From Drosophila miranda (lineage: Eukaryota > Arthropoda > Insecta > Diptera > Drosophilidae), in contig NC_046675.1 of NCBI RefSeq assembly GCF_003369915.1, positions 11,780,001 to 11,844,000 on the forward strand: a stretch of 64,000 nt of DNA, in the 5' to 3' direction. The notes below the pieces were generated by a model. It saw only the letters and a list, made by a program, of their open reading frames with translations. It did not search any database and was not told the origin of the DNA. The position numbers and the translations under genes are program-made. This document shows positions 27,001 to 40,400 of this stretch, one piece after another (positions within the stretch are counted from its first letter, which is position 1; every line of letters begins with the position of its first letter).

Positions 27001-30000
27001 AAAATACAATTGCAGAATGCGCTGAAAATACGAAGTCGAAGACGTAGTCCCTCCGAAAGCCCGATACCCGAACCTCCCAGACAGCGCGCTTCCAGAGAAT
27101 TGTTTTTGACTTCTTTCTTTTCATTCTGTATTTTGTATTTTTTGGGTTGGTTTTTTCGTGGGATTCGTGAACTAATATTTTCATTATTTTTATTAATGTG
27201 CGATGATGATTGTTTATAATTGTTTCGGTTGTTTGTCTTTGAGGGTTTCGCGGAAGTAGTCGCTCGCATGGGCCCCCAGACGTACCCCTAACCCGTACTC
27301 GACGAGGTCCCCCCATTTCGGGTACTGTTATGTTTTTGATTACGTGTTTATGGGTTGCGTTGCGGGAAAAAACAATCGAAAACGTTGATAAAGAATTTCG
27401 TACTAATATTAGGAGTATTTACGCGTCGTAGAAATACGCTTCGGTTGGACGGGGGAGAGGGGATAGAGTTTCTGGGAAAAGAAAATTGCAATCGTTGCAG
27501 AGTTCTCTTTAGCGGAACTCCTCAAAGAATGAGAATACTCGTACATTCAAGCACTTCCAAAGAACTAAACACACACACAAATTCCCATACAGACACATCC
27601 TCGAGTCTTTATTTATAGACAGTTTTCTTTGGATATTGAAAGGAAGAGTTTTAGAGGCAGTCTCCCTTTTTGCACATTCCTTTAAGAAATGTTTTGTGGA
27701 CCTCTGCGGCTAATTTATGCAACACGTTGCCTGTTCTACCTGACACTTGCTTCCTCTGCATTTCGAAGCGAAAGGAGCTTCCTCTTCGAACACTCGTCGT
27801 AATAATAAAGAACGAAACGAGCGAAACACTCAAATGACATTTGTGGAATTTTAAATTCTTTTTTTTTTCTTGCCACTGCATTTCGAAGGCTTCTTCGGGA
27901 TGGTGGACTGACTGGTGGCTCGTGGCCACCACGTTTTGGCCTGTCTTCTTCATCATCATCATCCACCCAGCCACGCAGCCACGAAGCCACCCTTCCACCA
28001 CCTCCTCCTCCTCCTTCTGCTGCTCATCTTCTGTAGTTTTGGCCATTGAACCGGTGCCAAGTATTTCCCTCCTTCCTTGCCTCTGCTGCTCCTTTTAACA
28101 ATTTATTTTTGTGTTTCTTTTTTGTGGTTTTCTTTTTTTTTTTTTGAATCTTTTAATTGGCAGCGACCCGCAACGTGTTATAAATATTCTTCTTGGAGGC
28201 CCCGCAACATTTTCATGGTTTTTATTCCGTCATTTTTTTCCTCTTTTTTTTTTCGTAATTATGTTTGGAAATTTCGTGTAATTTATGGATGCCTTCTTAG
28301 GTGGCATCACAGATATAGGAATTTATTTCCTGATTTTAGTGGCAAGGTGCGGGAAAGGTGAGGAATGTGGAGGAGGGTGGGGGTGTTGCCAGTGAGGGAT
28401 GGGTTGGGTTGGGGGCTAAAAGATCAGATGGTGTTGAAGGATATTTGAAAGATTTATATGCTCAGCATTTGCTCTTCAACTAAGGTGGGGAAAAAATATG
28501 GAAGATTGAATGAAATACTCAGAAGGATTGGCAATGCCAATTTTTAAGACAAAACAGAAGAATTGGTGGAGAAAAACGCAAGTAAGATGTGGGAAAATAA
28601 CGAAAAAGATTGTAGGCAAAGCTATAGAAATGAGGAAGTAAGAGTCGGAGAGAGAGAAGGAGAGATCATGAGATTTGGTGAAGATCTAAGGATTAAGAAG
28701 TACTTTTGGCGGATATTGGTTTTTAGTTAAAATAATAAAATATATTCAGAAAAAGTTTGACGCATGAACAAGAATTTAAGAAGAAATATGCAGAATATCT
28801 GCTGATAAAAAACACGATTCAAGATTTGGGAAAACTGAATTATTATCAGGGGAAAGTAATACAAAAATCAAAAGATCTTTAAATTTATTTATTTATTTTT
28901 TATTTATTTCATTTACAATTATCTGCTTGTAATGAAACATTGATACAAAAGGAGGAAAGAAGAGAAATTGAAAGTTTGTTAAGTTTAGGTGATTGTAAAT
29001 ATTAGATGTTATTAGCTTAAGGGATAGTTCAGAGGATAAGTTATAACAGAGGGAATTATAGTTGTGGCATATAACCCTAAAAGGTTCATCTCGGGCATAA
29101 TGTGAACTAAGCGGTAAGCGGATTGGTCGAAAATTACGGGTAGGTCTAGATGGAAGATACTGAAGATAAAGATGCTGAGCAAATTCTATTCCTTTCCTAG
29201 AAGCTTCTCTTCTTGAAAGAATACTCAAGAGGAAAGTGGTACAATTTGCAGTGAAAGATAATAAAGAACCTGACCTAAAAACCCTGAAGAAGATTCTGCA
29301 GAACCATAGGAATTCGTAGAAGAAAGTGATACAATGTGCAGTGCAAGATGATGAAGGACCTAAAAACACTGAAGAAGATACAGCAGAACATTAGGCATTC
29401 ATAGAAGCTTCTGTTGGGGATGTTCTCTGCACTTTTTCCATTGATATTTGGGCGTTCATTTCTTTGAAAAGAATGAAGGAGAACACTCTAACTGAAAAGA
29501 AAAAATAGAGCACAACCTGAGTAAAATCTAACACAAATGTAGAAGGGTCTGCATTCCAACAGAATGTTGCAAAACAACTTCTTGAAAGGGGATTTCCAAT
29601 GAAAGTTTCTTCTGTGGAAAATTCCTTTGCCCCTTTCAAATGCCTTGTACTATCTTACAGCTAGGACTTTTCCCACACTTTCCATGTAATACTTTGATGT
29701 TCTAGCAGCACTTGCGTAGCCTTGGTTCTCATTCCGGTCCGTTATCAAGAAATGCACGTGTACGACTGCAGTATCTACGACTATAAGTCGCCTCAAAATG
29801 TTCCTGTTAAATGCGCATTAGTCAGCCGGTAGTCGGCCTGCCTGTCACTCACTTGACCAGTGCACAAATGCAGGGCAACAATTTGCAGGAGGTCGGTCGT
29901 AAGCTCTTCAAATACGAAGTGCATTGCATTGCACTGCTTGTATAAATAAGCAATAAAGAAAAAGACAGTAAACAATGGGCATTCATTAAGGGATAGGGCG

Positions 30001-33000
30001 AACAATTTACGATAGAATTTACGATAGAAGCGTGTGTGCGCGGTGCTGGCCAATCAATGTGACACTTTTGAGAGGGGGTGCCACACTCCATGTACCACTC
30101 TGGCACTGCACCTCCTTCTTTGGATAGTTTTTACCTTTTTTTGATTAGTGTTTTTCCTCTCATACTTTCACGCTCGTTAACCGACCATTAAGTATACGCA
30201 GTGTGAACGAGTATGCTGTTTTTTTGCGGCGCATTTCATTTGGCTTAAAGTGCATTTGAATGCAAAAACAATACACCGCGAGCGTAAACAATTGCTGTGC
30301 GCCATAAAACCGCAATAAAATCGAATACTTTTAACTGCTTTTCAGTGGGTTTTTGGCCTGAAACGTGCAAATACTGGAAAGTAATCAAAATTCAACCAAC
30401 AACCAGAACAAGAACAAGATCATTAGAAGTCTACCATTCACGCATATTATTAATTTATAAATAAGCATTTACTTTGCGCCGAGCCCCCTTTCCCGTAGCC
30501 CCAACTGCCAGAGCAGACCCCACTATGAGCATTCGTATGTATATTTCCACATTTTATTCGCCTGCAACCCCGCTCTCCACTGCGTAGTACTCGGATTCCC
30601 TCACTGCCTCGCTGCTGCTAAAGAACACGCCCCCTTTTCGGGTTACTCTGGCGACACGGAAGCAGACGCGCCTTCTTTTGTTTTGTTTGGTTTTGTTTTT
30701 TGTTTTTGCTCAGTGCATTAGTTGCACTGACTTGTTTTTAGAAAAATGTTAGTTTTTTTTATGACCGTCACGGGGTGATATGTCATCGCCGCCTGGCACT
30801 TGGCAACGATATTATGGCATTGGCATTTGTGGTGAATTCATTACCAAACATTACAAGTATTTTCCTGAGAGAAAGAGATTAGGAAGATCCTGAGCTGTCA
30901 CCGTGTGTCACCACGGTGTTACGTGGCCTTGAAATTGGTTGTGTACTATATTATTTTAGATGTAGGCCTTGAAGGCTCTAGCCTGAGATACAAGTACTGA
31001 AAGAGGCTCTCCGCAGTCAATGTGTTAAGAACATTTATTTCTGGCACTTGAAAACGATCTTGTGGCATCTGTGCGCTAATAATTACTTGACTTTTAGAGT
31101 GCTTCCGATAGTGATTAGAAAAATATTGAATTATCAGCACGTGTAAGGGAGCGTTGTCACTACATAGCCTTGAAATTGGTTTTGTAACAGAAGTAGCATA
31201 GTCTAAAACAGATATATCTCGGTTATAACTACGAAATAGATCCTATAGATCCTGAGATATCGATGCCCTATTAGAGCCCTGCATAAACGGGCAACCGAAT
31301 CGATTCGCTGTGATTCGGTCCGTTCGAATCAGCGATTCAGCTCTTTCATAATTCCGTTTTTCTCTCTCTTTCAATTTAATTTTCTGGTAGAGAGAACGAG
31401 AAAGCAACGCACAAATTGGCTATGTGTGTATTGTATGTGTGTGAGTGTACGTTCTCTTGCTTTACACTAAAAAAAAAAAATAATAATAATAATTTCAGAT
31501 ATAGCAAGAGAATAAAAGAAACATATTCGTTAAACCAAAAGTCGAATTCGTATAGCCGAAGGCACACGAACTCTGTATAATGTTTTGAGTCATTTGAGGG
31601 ACCCTGCTGATATTGACCGCAGTGCTCGCACTCGGTTTGTAGTGATTCGGGGTGATTCGAATCTGACTAAAGGGAGGATTCGTAATTATCGAACGCATTA
31701 AAGGGCCATGAGTAAAGCTGTGATATCGGGAATACTGTGGATTCATGCAGGGCTTTATTATACATACATATATCTTGCATTAATTCATTAATGGTTTAGT
31801 TTAGTACTAAATACACACATACATTGAATGATATTTATCAGTAATACGTTGTATGTTACATAGATCTTGAGTTATAGGCTTGGGACTTATTAAATGCTAT
31901 ACAAATATTTAATCACTCAGCAAATCTCATGATGCATTCTTTATCGGTTTATCTACATGTACATGAATACCAAATATTACTGAAATCGATTCAAAAGATA
32001 CCGAGTAATAGATGGAAATATGCAATATATTTACATATATCATCGCTGAGATTATTGCAACACATTCTTTACATAAATACTAAATATTTCCAAAATTGCT
32101 TTTAAAGATACCGAGATATGCATCGTATATGTAATAGTAAATGCCTTTAAGCGATTCCAGTTATGTTCAAATGATCTTTATCCTAATCATTTCATTTAAC
32201 AGATCTCGAGTGTGATAGGCCCACCAAAAGAGTTCTCCCATTTGTAAATACTCGTATGCCACTGCTCCGAAAATCTCTTATTGCCACTGCATTCTTCAAT
32301 GATTTATGTTCCGATATGACTCGAAAATATTCCAAGATTTGGAGCTCCTAAAAACATGTTCTCGCCACTGCAATCCACAGTCGGAGGCGGAACCCCACAG
32401 CATCGATCATTCGGCCCTCCGCTTGGGGATCGTCTGTCTAGATCGTAACTGTGCGGCGGGGCTATTAATTATTCTGTACTTACTTTGCACTCGGTTTTGC
32501 ATTGTGTGAGGTTAGGGTTGTGTGCGTTTTTACAGCCTGCCCCACGACGGAATTTGTTGTACTAATTAACACCACCACCGCACTGCCACTTGCCCCTCTC
32601 CCGGCTGTAAATTTCGCGCACATGATGTTTCTGCAATAGATGTATGTACGAGTATTGTAGAATTTATGTTCTGCTTAGAATTTTACGATTTGTGCACGAA
32701 ACACAGCGCAGAATGCAAGTGGCAGGAGGCAGAAGGGAGGCCTCCCTCTCGTCTCGCTGTCTGGCATTGCCGCCTAGTGTCTGGCCCTGAGACAACACGC
32801 TCCCGATCCCTGATCCCCAATCGCCAGTCCCCAGTCCGTTGGGCTATGAAAATGTTGCGCACTGTTCGGTTTTATGGAGGGACAGACGGGAACAAAAAGT
32901 AACACAATTTTGAGTGGCAGAATTTTACGAGTATGCCACACATTCTGGTTTCGACAAATGATGACTCTCGATACCCAGTACTTGAAAGATACAGGGGTAT

Positions 33001-36000
33001 ATTCGGTAGGAAAACCAGAATGGATCCACGTGCCATCGAGGGCATACTCCTAGTAGGCAAAGCAATCATTAATGGTCATCAACGAGTCCATTCCCAAGAC
33101 TTGGACTGGTTTTTAAAAAATGTAAACAGTTATTTATAAACCTTATTAATATGTATACGGAGCTGTTTGGCTGTTCTTCTTCGCAAATAAATATCAAAGT
33201 TTGTCCTCGTTTTTGTGCGCCTTCTATAGAGTCGTAATTGTGTGATATATAAATATATTAACTGCAATCAAGGCATCGCAAATTGAAACTGGTTTTTATT
33301 ATTTTTTTTTTTTTGATAAAAAATTGCAAATTATTTATTGAGAAATTATCTCATGTGTTGCCCGGAGGGGGAGCGGCCTCGTCATCAGAGCCAGAAGCCA
33401 GAGGCCAGAACGTAGTCCAGTCCAGAGTCTGGTACGCAATAAATATGCAATAATCATAAGAAATAAGCCATAAAATCAACCAAACTTCAGGGGCGACGTC
33501 CCTCCCGTGGAGAGGCTATAAAACTAAGACAAAAGTAGAGCCAAGAAAGTGGAGATTACTGAAATATCGGAAACGATGGACCAAACGTTTTTCGATAACC
33601 TTTTTCTTGAGATAATAAAATTATAATTTCTCAAAAGTTTATGACCAAAAGGCGTCTGCATGTAGTGGGGGGCGTGGCCTAGCCAGACGATGACAACTCC
33701 AAATCCCATTGATTGCCGCTCAAAGACCACTTGCTGGAAGTTCCACCCACATTTATCATTTGGAAAGTTGGCCAAGAGGGGGCGGGGGGAGTGTCCATTC
33801 AATGGATGTCCAGTTAATGGCCAAAACGGGGAGTGTGTGGCCGGAAGGAAGGAAGCAAACTAATGGGGCGGCCACACACACACAAGCTCATAAATAAAGT
33901 TGTTTTTTTTTTTGTTGGAGTTCCGCCTTAAAGGAAAATGGCAATGGAAAAATGATTATTTAATTTTGTATCTCTCTCTTTAAGCCTCAAGCCTTAAGGC
34001 TGCCCCAAAATTCAGTCACATAATCAATCAGGGGACACTAAGTAACCCACCAGCCAACGGAGAAAGGGATTTCCCCTCTCTTATTTCGTACTTAATGAAT
34101 GTCACACTGGGAGCAGAGCAGAGCAGCTTCATAAACATTGCAAAGGAATGAATGGCCGGCATGGACAGCAGCAGCAGACGACAAACACATTTATGAACTT
34201 GGCTTCAATTCGACGAGTATTACGATTGCTTACATTTTGGGGCAATGTCCTCGACCCGCCCACACACATAGACACACATATAGACAGAAATTGCACATCA
34301 TTTGGCCCGATTTCGCTGGCCAAAGTGCAATTGCAAAAGTTTTGTGTGGAGCTTCCAGTTATAGCTCGATTGCTTCTACTCGAGGATACTCCTTTGCCCG
34401 ATTTATACACTCACCAAAGGAGTTCCTAGCTTATACACAGTTCTGCAGCAGAGTAGAGCTTTGAATGGGAGATGTTAGACGAAGAAGTCCAATAGATTTC
34501 CTCAAGAACACTCTTTTCCCCCCCCAGAAAGTGCATCGAAACGTCTACCAATTTCCCCTTGAATCTTTCTTTCAATTCATTCCTTTGGTGTCCTTTGTCG
34601 TCGCCAACAAAATGCGACACTTATGGACTGCTTATAAAGTGCACTTGTACCGCAGACACATAATGACAGGCAGACAGACAGAAGGACAGCCAGGTCTTGC
34701 AGGACTGCCGCTGCTTAAAGGTTCTTTCGCCTTTCTTCAGGTGCTCCTTCGATTGACTTGCGGCTGGGAAACTATCATTTTTGTTTGTCATTTGATTTCC
34801 GTTTCCGTTTGGCACGCAGGCGCCGACGTGTCCTGCGATTAATCCTTGTTTGGCGCAGGCTTTGTCGCCCCAAAAAAAAATGCATAAAAGTTTGCCAGAA
34901 AAAAAAAAGGGAAACCGAAACACACAGACACACAGACAAAAGTGAAAGAAAAGTTTTGCAATTCCATATCATATCATCACATCATCATTGCCCCGATGAT
35001 AATGCCACCGTCTGCCTGTTTTATGTTCCACATACTCGTACGCTACGTATCTTTACAATATTTGGGGACCCCATGAGCGGGGGAGGGGGGCTGCTGATAT
35101 CAAGGGATGGCTGGGTTATATCTAGTTGCTAGGGGGAACATTTTTCCGCACTATACTCGCATGCTCGTGTGTCTATTGCTCTTTTATTTAGTTTGAACAG
35201 TTTGAAGTTCGTTTTTGTTTGCCGAATTGAATGGCTTTTTAATACAGAAATTGTTTAAATATTGATTTTAGAAGTGGAAGAAATGTTTACTTTAAAGTGC
35301 GAAATGTTTGAGGAGAGACTTTAAAGAGTTCTCTTTGGAAATCCCATAAGATCCGTGATAAACCCAGAAATGTCATTTAATTCAATATTTGATGGATGAC
35401 AAAGGAATTGTTCTACTTTTCATATCTTTGAGGTATTTCTAGGGAAAGGCAACCCCCCCAGTGAATGTTCCCTTGTTGTAGGTCATTATCTGTGGGTCTG
35501 TGTCTGGGGGTCATTATCTAATCAATTTCTTGAGTTGCTATCAAACACGCGCCATAAATTACATACTATAAGGAATCCAATCAAGCAGCGACTGTTTCGT
35601 GATAAGTTTCCAAATGGTTTTTCAAATTTCAAACTCATTTGCAATTTAATGGCCACTGTCAATGATCGCTCTTCGATCCGTTCGTTCTTTGGGTAAACAA
35701 TTGTCGAGTCGAATCGAGTCGAATCGAATCGAACCTCATCTGTTGCCATCTTGACTGCAAACTTGAAATTGTTTAAACAATTAATTAGTCTTTCGGTAAA
35801 CAGAGCTTGCAGCAGACAAACCAGACAGACCCGAGGATACCAGAGGTCGAGGCGAGGCCGAGACCGTGGCACCACCATCGTCATAAGTTCTCATCGCATC
35901 GCAATCCTACGCTCCGATTTGTTTAGTCTTTGGGGGCACCGTAACCGTACCGTACCGTTCTGAAACAGAAACAGAAACTGTTTACAAAATGTTTTTTAAT

Positions 36001-37385
36001 ACAGAAATTAATTAAATTTTTTGACTTAAAAAAAAACCGAATCTAAAACCAAACTTACGGCTCTGCCGCCGCTGCTGCCATTGAAATTGTGTTCATTTTT
36101 ATTCGCTCGCTCTTTAGCTAAGGAGTTCAAGGGTATATTGATGTTTTTGTTTGGTTTGTGGGACGATGAGGAACAACCTTAGGAGGGATAGAGGATGAAC
36201 AGGGGATGAACAGAGGATGAACAGAGGATGAACAGAGGATGAACAGAAGAAGAACAGAAGATAAACAGAGGATGGACAGAGGATGAACAGAGGAAGAACA
36301 GAAGATGAACAGAAGATGAACAGAAGATGAACAGAGGATGGACAGAGGATGAACAGAGGAGACCGATCTAGACATGTCGTTCTGTGAGATATATCGTATG
36401 TACAATATGTTTTGAATGTGAAATTCGAAGAAAATGTTACAAAACGCCTTAGAATATCTTGTATGGTCTCCAGCATAACAATAGTGTAGTCATTATATTT
36501 GCCAGATCTGTTCATTATCTAGTGATATTCAAAGTTTCATTAAACTCTAAGAAGAATGTGCAATCCTGTTTTATTTCTGAAGAACATATGTATGTTTTCC
36601 GACTCTGAATTGCTTTCGGAATCATACTCGTTACATTCATGACTCTGTCTAGGAAAAATTCCATACAGATTGTAAAGTTATTTGTGCTTGTAGTCTGCGT
36701 TCTATCTATCTGTCAAATTTCCTAAGAATTGCATATGAGTTGTAGTCTGATTCATTAAGAATTATCTACCAAAGAATTATATATACTTGTGCATCAATAG
36801 GGTTTCATTAAAGTGAGACTATTATTTTATGGGTTTTTAATAAAGCTAAGAACTTTTGCGGGTCCCATTTCACACATCCTGTTAGGACACACTATTCTTC
36901 GTATTACGGGGTTTCTTCTTCGTTCTATCTCTACCATCTTCGATTTCTAGAGATGAGATCTCAAGTGGCAACAATCTGTTAGTAAATACATTTATTGTGA
37001 TTCTTAAGAAACATTTCTTTGTTCTTTCCAGCAAATAATAACCCCTAAGCCTATAATCTATCTCTCTTATATTCTACTTATTCTCAGAGATTCATAGGGT
37101 ATCTCTCAGTTCAAATCCCCCTTCAAATATCAATGGGGTTTGCTACTCGTTTTGGTATTAAATTTTAACTGCTGTCCAGTCGGTGGCATGCCAGCAATTA
37201 GCTGAATGAATGAGGTGCTGGGTGCAGGGGGGGCCAATGCCAATGCCGTTCCACCCGTTCTGCCCCCCGTTTTAGGGGAGAGAGACCGTGGGGTGGTGTG
37301 GGAGCCATGGAGAGTGTCGTTTTTAAAAATTTATATCTCAATTTCACATCTAAATGCGAATAATCTTTCGTTTTTTTTCCGCTGC

Positions 37386-37420
<35 letters not shown>

Positions 37421-40400
37421 TGTATTTGCGAGTCCATTGGAGTACTTTGGGGTTTCATTTGATTTGTGTGTGAGAATCGCTGCAGCTGTTCTGCCATTGG
37501 ATTGGCGCGATTCCCGTTCTTTCTCCCGATTACTCCTACACTACATTGGCCTACTCCCTCCCCCTACTACCCCTACACCTTTCTGATGTTAACCTTTTAC
37601 CATAAACCGATATAGATCTGGGTGTCCCATGGAGGTTTTTTTTTGTGTACCATTTTGTTCCTATTTTTGTGGGATTTTTTTTCTAGATTTTTGTTGGATT
37701 TTTGTTGAATTTTTTGAAATGCGAACAACCACAAAAAACATTTGATATGCTGCGTGTTGAAAGGTTTTTTGTTTGAAATGGTTTAGAATTTAAATTTCTA
37801 AGCGGAATGGATTTAATTTTATAGTTTAAGGAGTGCAACGTTTAGATGAAGATATTTTTTAAACATTTATTGATTAAGACTTTAATTTAAAGGTATTTTA
37901 ATAAGTTCTAGGAGACTTCATAAATTTACTTAGAGATTTTCCTATCAATAGTTCTTTCTATCATAGTCCCATGTTTGTTAAAGGAAACCCCAAGAAATTC
38001 CACAAGTAAACCTCCTGCTTTCCAGACCCTTCTAATGTAACACCACCTAGTACATGTCTCTGCCCCGCTCCCTTGCCCCTCTTTCAACAGCCACTTGCCG
38101 CAATGACGGGGGCGACCCAGTTAGCGCCACATGTCGCGATTCACCCACGGAATGCGCTCCGTTATTCCGCTCTCCAGTATAAGCCTCCGTGCGCCTGAAT
38201 GGCCCCATGAAATATGCATATTTGATACAAGATGACAGCGTATCATGAGATACAGTGGAGCCCCGGACGCTGGGGCACCCCAGCCGAAGAAAAAGAAGAT
38301 TGCAAGATTTAATATATTTTAGTGCTCTCTGCCCCCCCCGTCCGCCCCGTCTCTCTGGCAATTACTCATATAAATTATAAAGAAATGAATCAGAGCTCCC
38401 CTCTTGTAAGGCCAAAAGTTTTTGCTGTAATAATTGTAATTGGGGGAAGGAACTTTAACTATGATTTCCACCCATCGATTTCCATTGTGATTCACGCTCG
38501 TTGCACATTAATTGAACACGGAACAATAGGGATACGTCTACTGGCAGCATATCCTTGACGACACTCGAACGAAACGGCACGGCACGGCAAACTGGTATGA
38601 AATTTCCATTCCTTGGGTCTTTGCTCATTTGCTCCGAAAAGTAAATTCAATGGAAGCCCAGTTTTGTCGCAATTTTTCCCCATACATACAATATATATGT
38701 TTTTTTTTTGCCATGGATGCTAAATGTTATGTTGGTGGGTGGTGGGTGAATGGTGACCTATATCTGGATACTTTCCTTCGGATGGCTAGGCACACACTCA
38801 CATAATGCAGCTCCTTGGCAACCAAGTGCGAGAGGGGGGAAAGGACTTTCCTCAGAGGGGAATAGAGGCTGGTCTCTTTGGGGGCCGGCATGTGGTCGCT
38901 GTCGCCGGAGTATCTCTCTCTGTCTCTCTCGATTTAATAGTCCCAATTAGTTAGATGAATTGTGGGTATGTGTGTGATCTCTGCTGCTGCTTTTTGGCCA
39001 GATTTAAGTTTATGAATATTCAATGAAGTGTGTGCCATAAATTATAAATGCCATTTGTTTGCATTTTGCCTTGATTTTATGGCCTTGAGCGTGTAAGCGC
39101 CTGCCAGCCAGCCTGCTGGTGCTGCTGACTGTTCTTAAAGGCCATCTTGTTTCTTTAAACCATTTTGCATAATATCACTAATAAGTTTTTACAATTTTTC
39201 TTGAGTATTTCTAAAAGAAACATAAATTAGTTTGTGAGGAATTTGTAAGGCTTCAAAAGAACAACAATTACAGATTAGGTTCCACCAATCGTTAGAAGAG
39301 ACGAAGGCATTAATCTAGACGATTTGCAGGCCAGTCAAATCTTTGAGAGTCGCGGAACACGTGCCTTGACACTAAGACACCCGATACTCAGTCGATATAT
39401 ATCGAATTCGGAAAGCGCGTTACTCTATTGCCACTGTTATACAATATCATCATCGTAAAGGCAATTTCCTCCACATTCTAGGACAACGCATATAATTATC
39501 TTTCTCAGAAAGTTTCTCACATAAAAAATATCTCAGAAATACGAAAAATACATCCCCATAAAGTTATCTACAAATTGCTTTGCAATTGCCTTTGAAATGA
39601 ATACCTCCTACTTTTCTAAAATATGACATAACCTTTTGCCTTTCCATTCACTTAACCCCTTGCCAAATCTTGCGAGAATTGAGAACTTCATTCTCAGATA
39701 CAGATACAGTGCCCGTTACTCACCCACGCCAATGTGTAGATGTATATGTACATCCTGTTTCTGGGCGGATGTTGGTTCGGATAATTCCACAATCTGGCCA
39801 TTAGCATAATCAGAACGTTTGCCAAAAGAAAATGTTTGAAAATGTTTACTTGGAGAAAGAGAAGGAAAAGGGAAACGACAGCCAGCAGTGGGACATGGGA
39901 GGATTAGGGGGGGCACTTAAACATTTAAATAAAAATGATAACTTTATGGACGAAGGGGGTAAAATTAGTGGGAGAAAATCCCAAAGAAGAAAATGTCATT
40001 ACAGGACGACAGAGAGAGAGAGAGGGAGAGAGACTCACTCCTGGCCACTGACTGACGCCAAGTAAAAGTTTTCATAGGAAAAAGTATCTGTGGAGTAAAG
40101 CAGATCCATGAAAAGTATTAGAAAAGTCTGCTGAGTGGGGAGGGGGCGGGGGAGGGGCACTGTCTGTGCACAGGTTTTGGCGTCTGTGCACCACCCACCC
40201 CCTCACATGTCCTGTGGCAACGGTGATAAATGGCGCCAATGTGCCGCCTCGCGTCGCGACGCGTCGCAATCGTTTCTTTTTTTTTTTTGGGATGTGGCTG
40301 TGTGGCAGGATTGGGTGTCTATGCGGGTGGGTGGAATCTGTGGCAAGTTGCCTTTACAGTTAGTTTAGTTTTGTAATGCTCCATTTAGCTTCCTGCTCAT

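Noticed and set aside
30980..32170. Long AT-rich stretch around the MITE as a possible larger transposon
   Set aside because: No coding remains and no outer inverted ends were seen beyond the 482-bp element.
36114..36515. Long minus-strand frames of 92 and 133 codons over the minisatellite
   Set aside because: The peptide is only repeated [13 protein letters not shown] blocks produced by the 11-bp array read in rotating frames. There is no coding bias outside the repeat.
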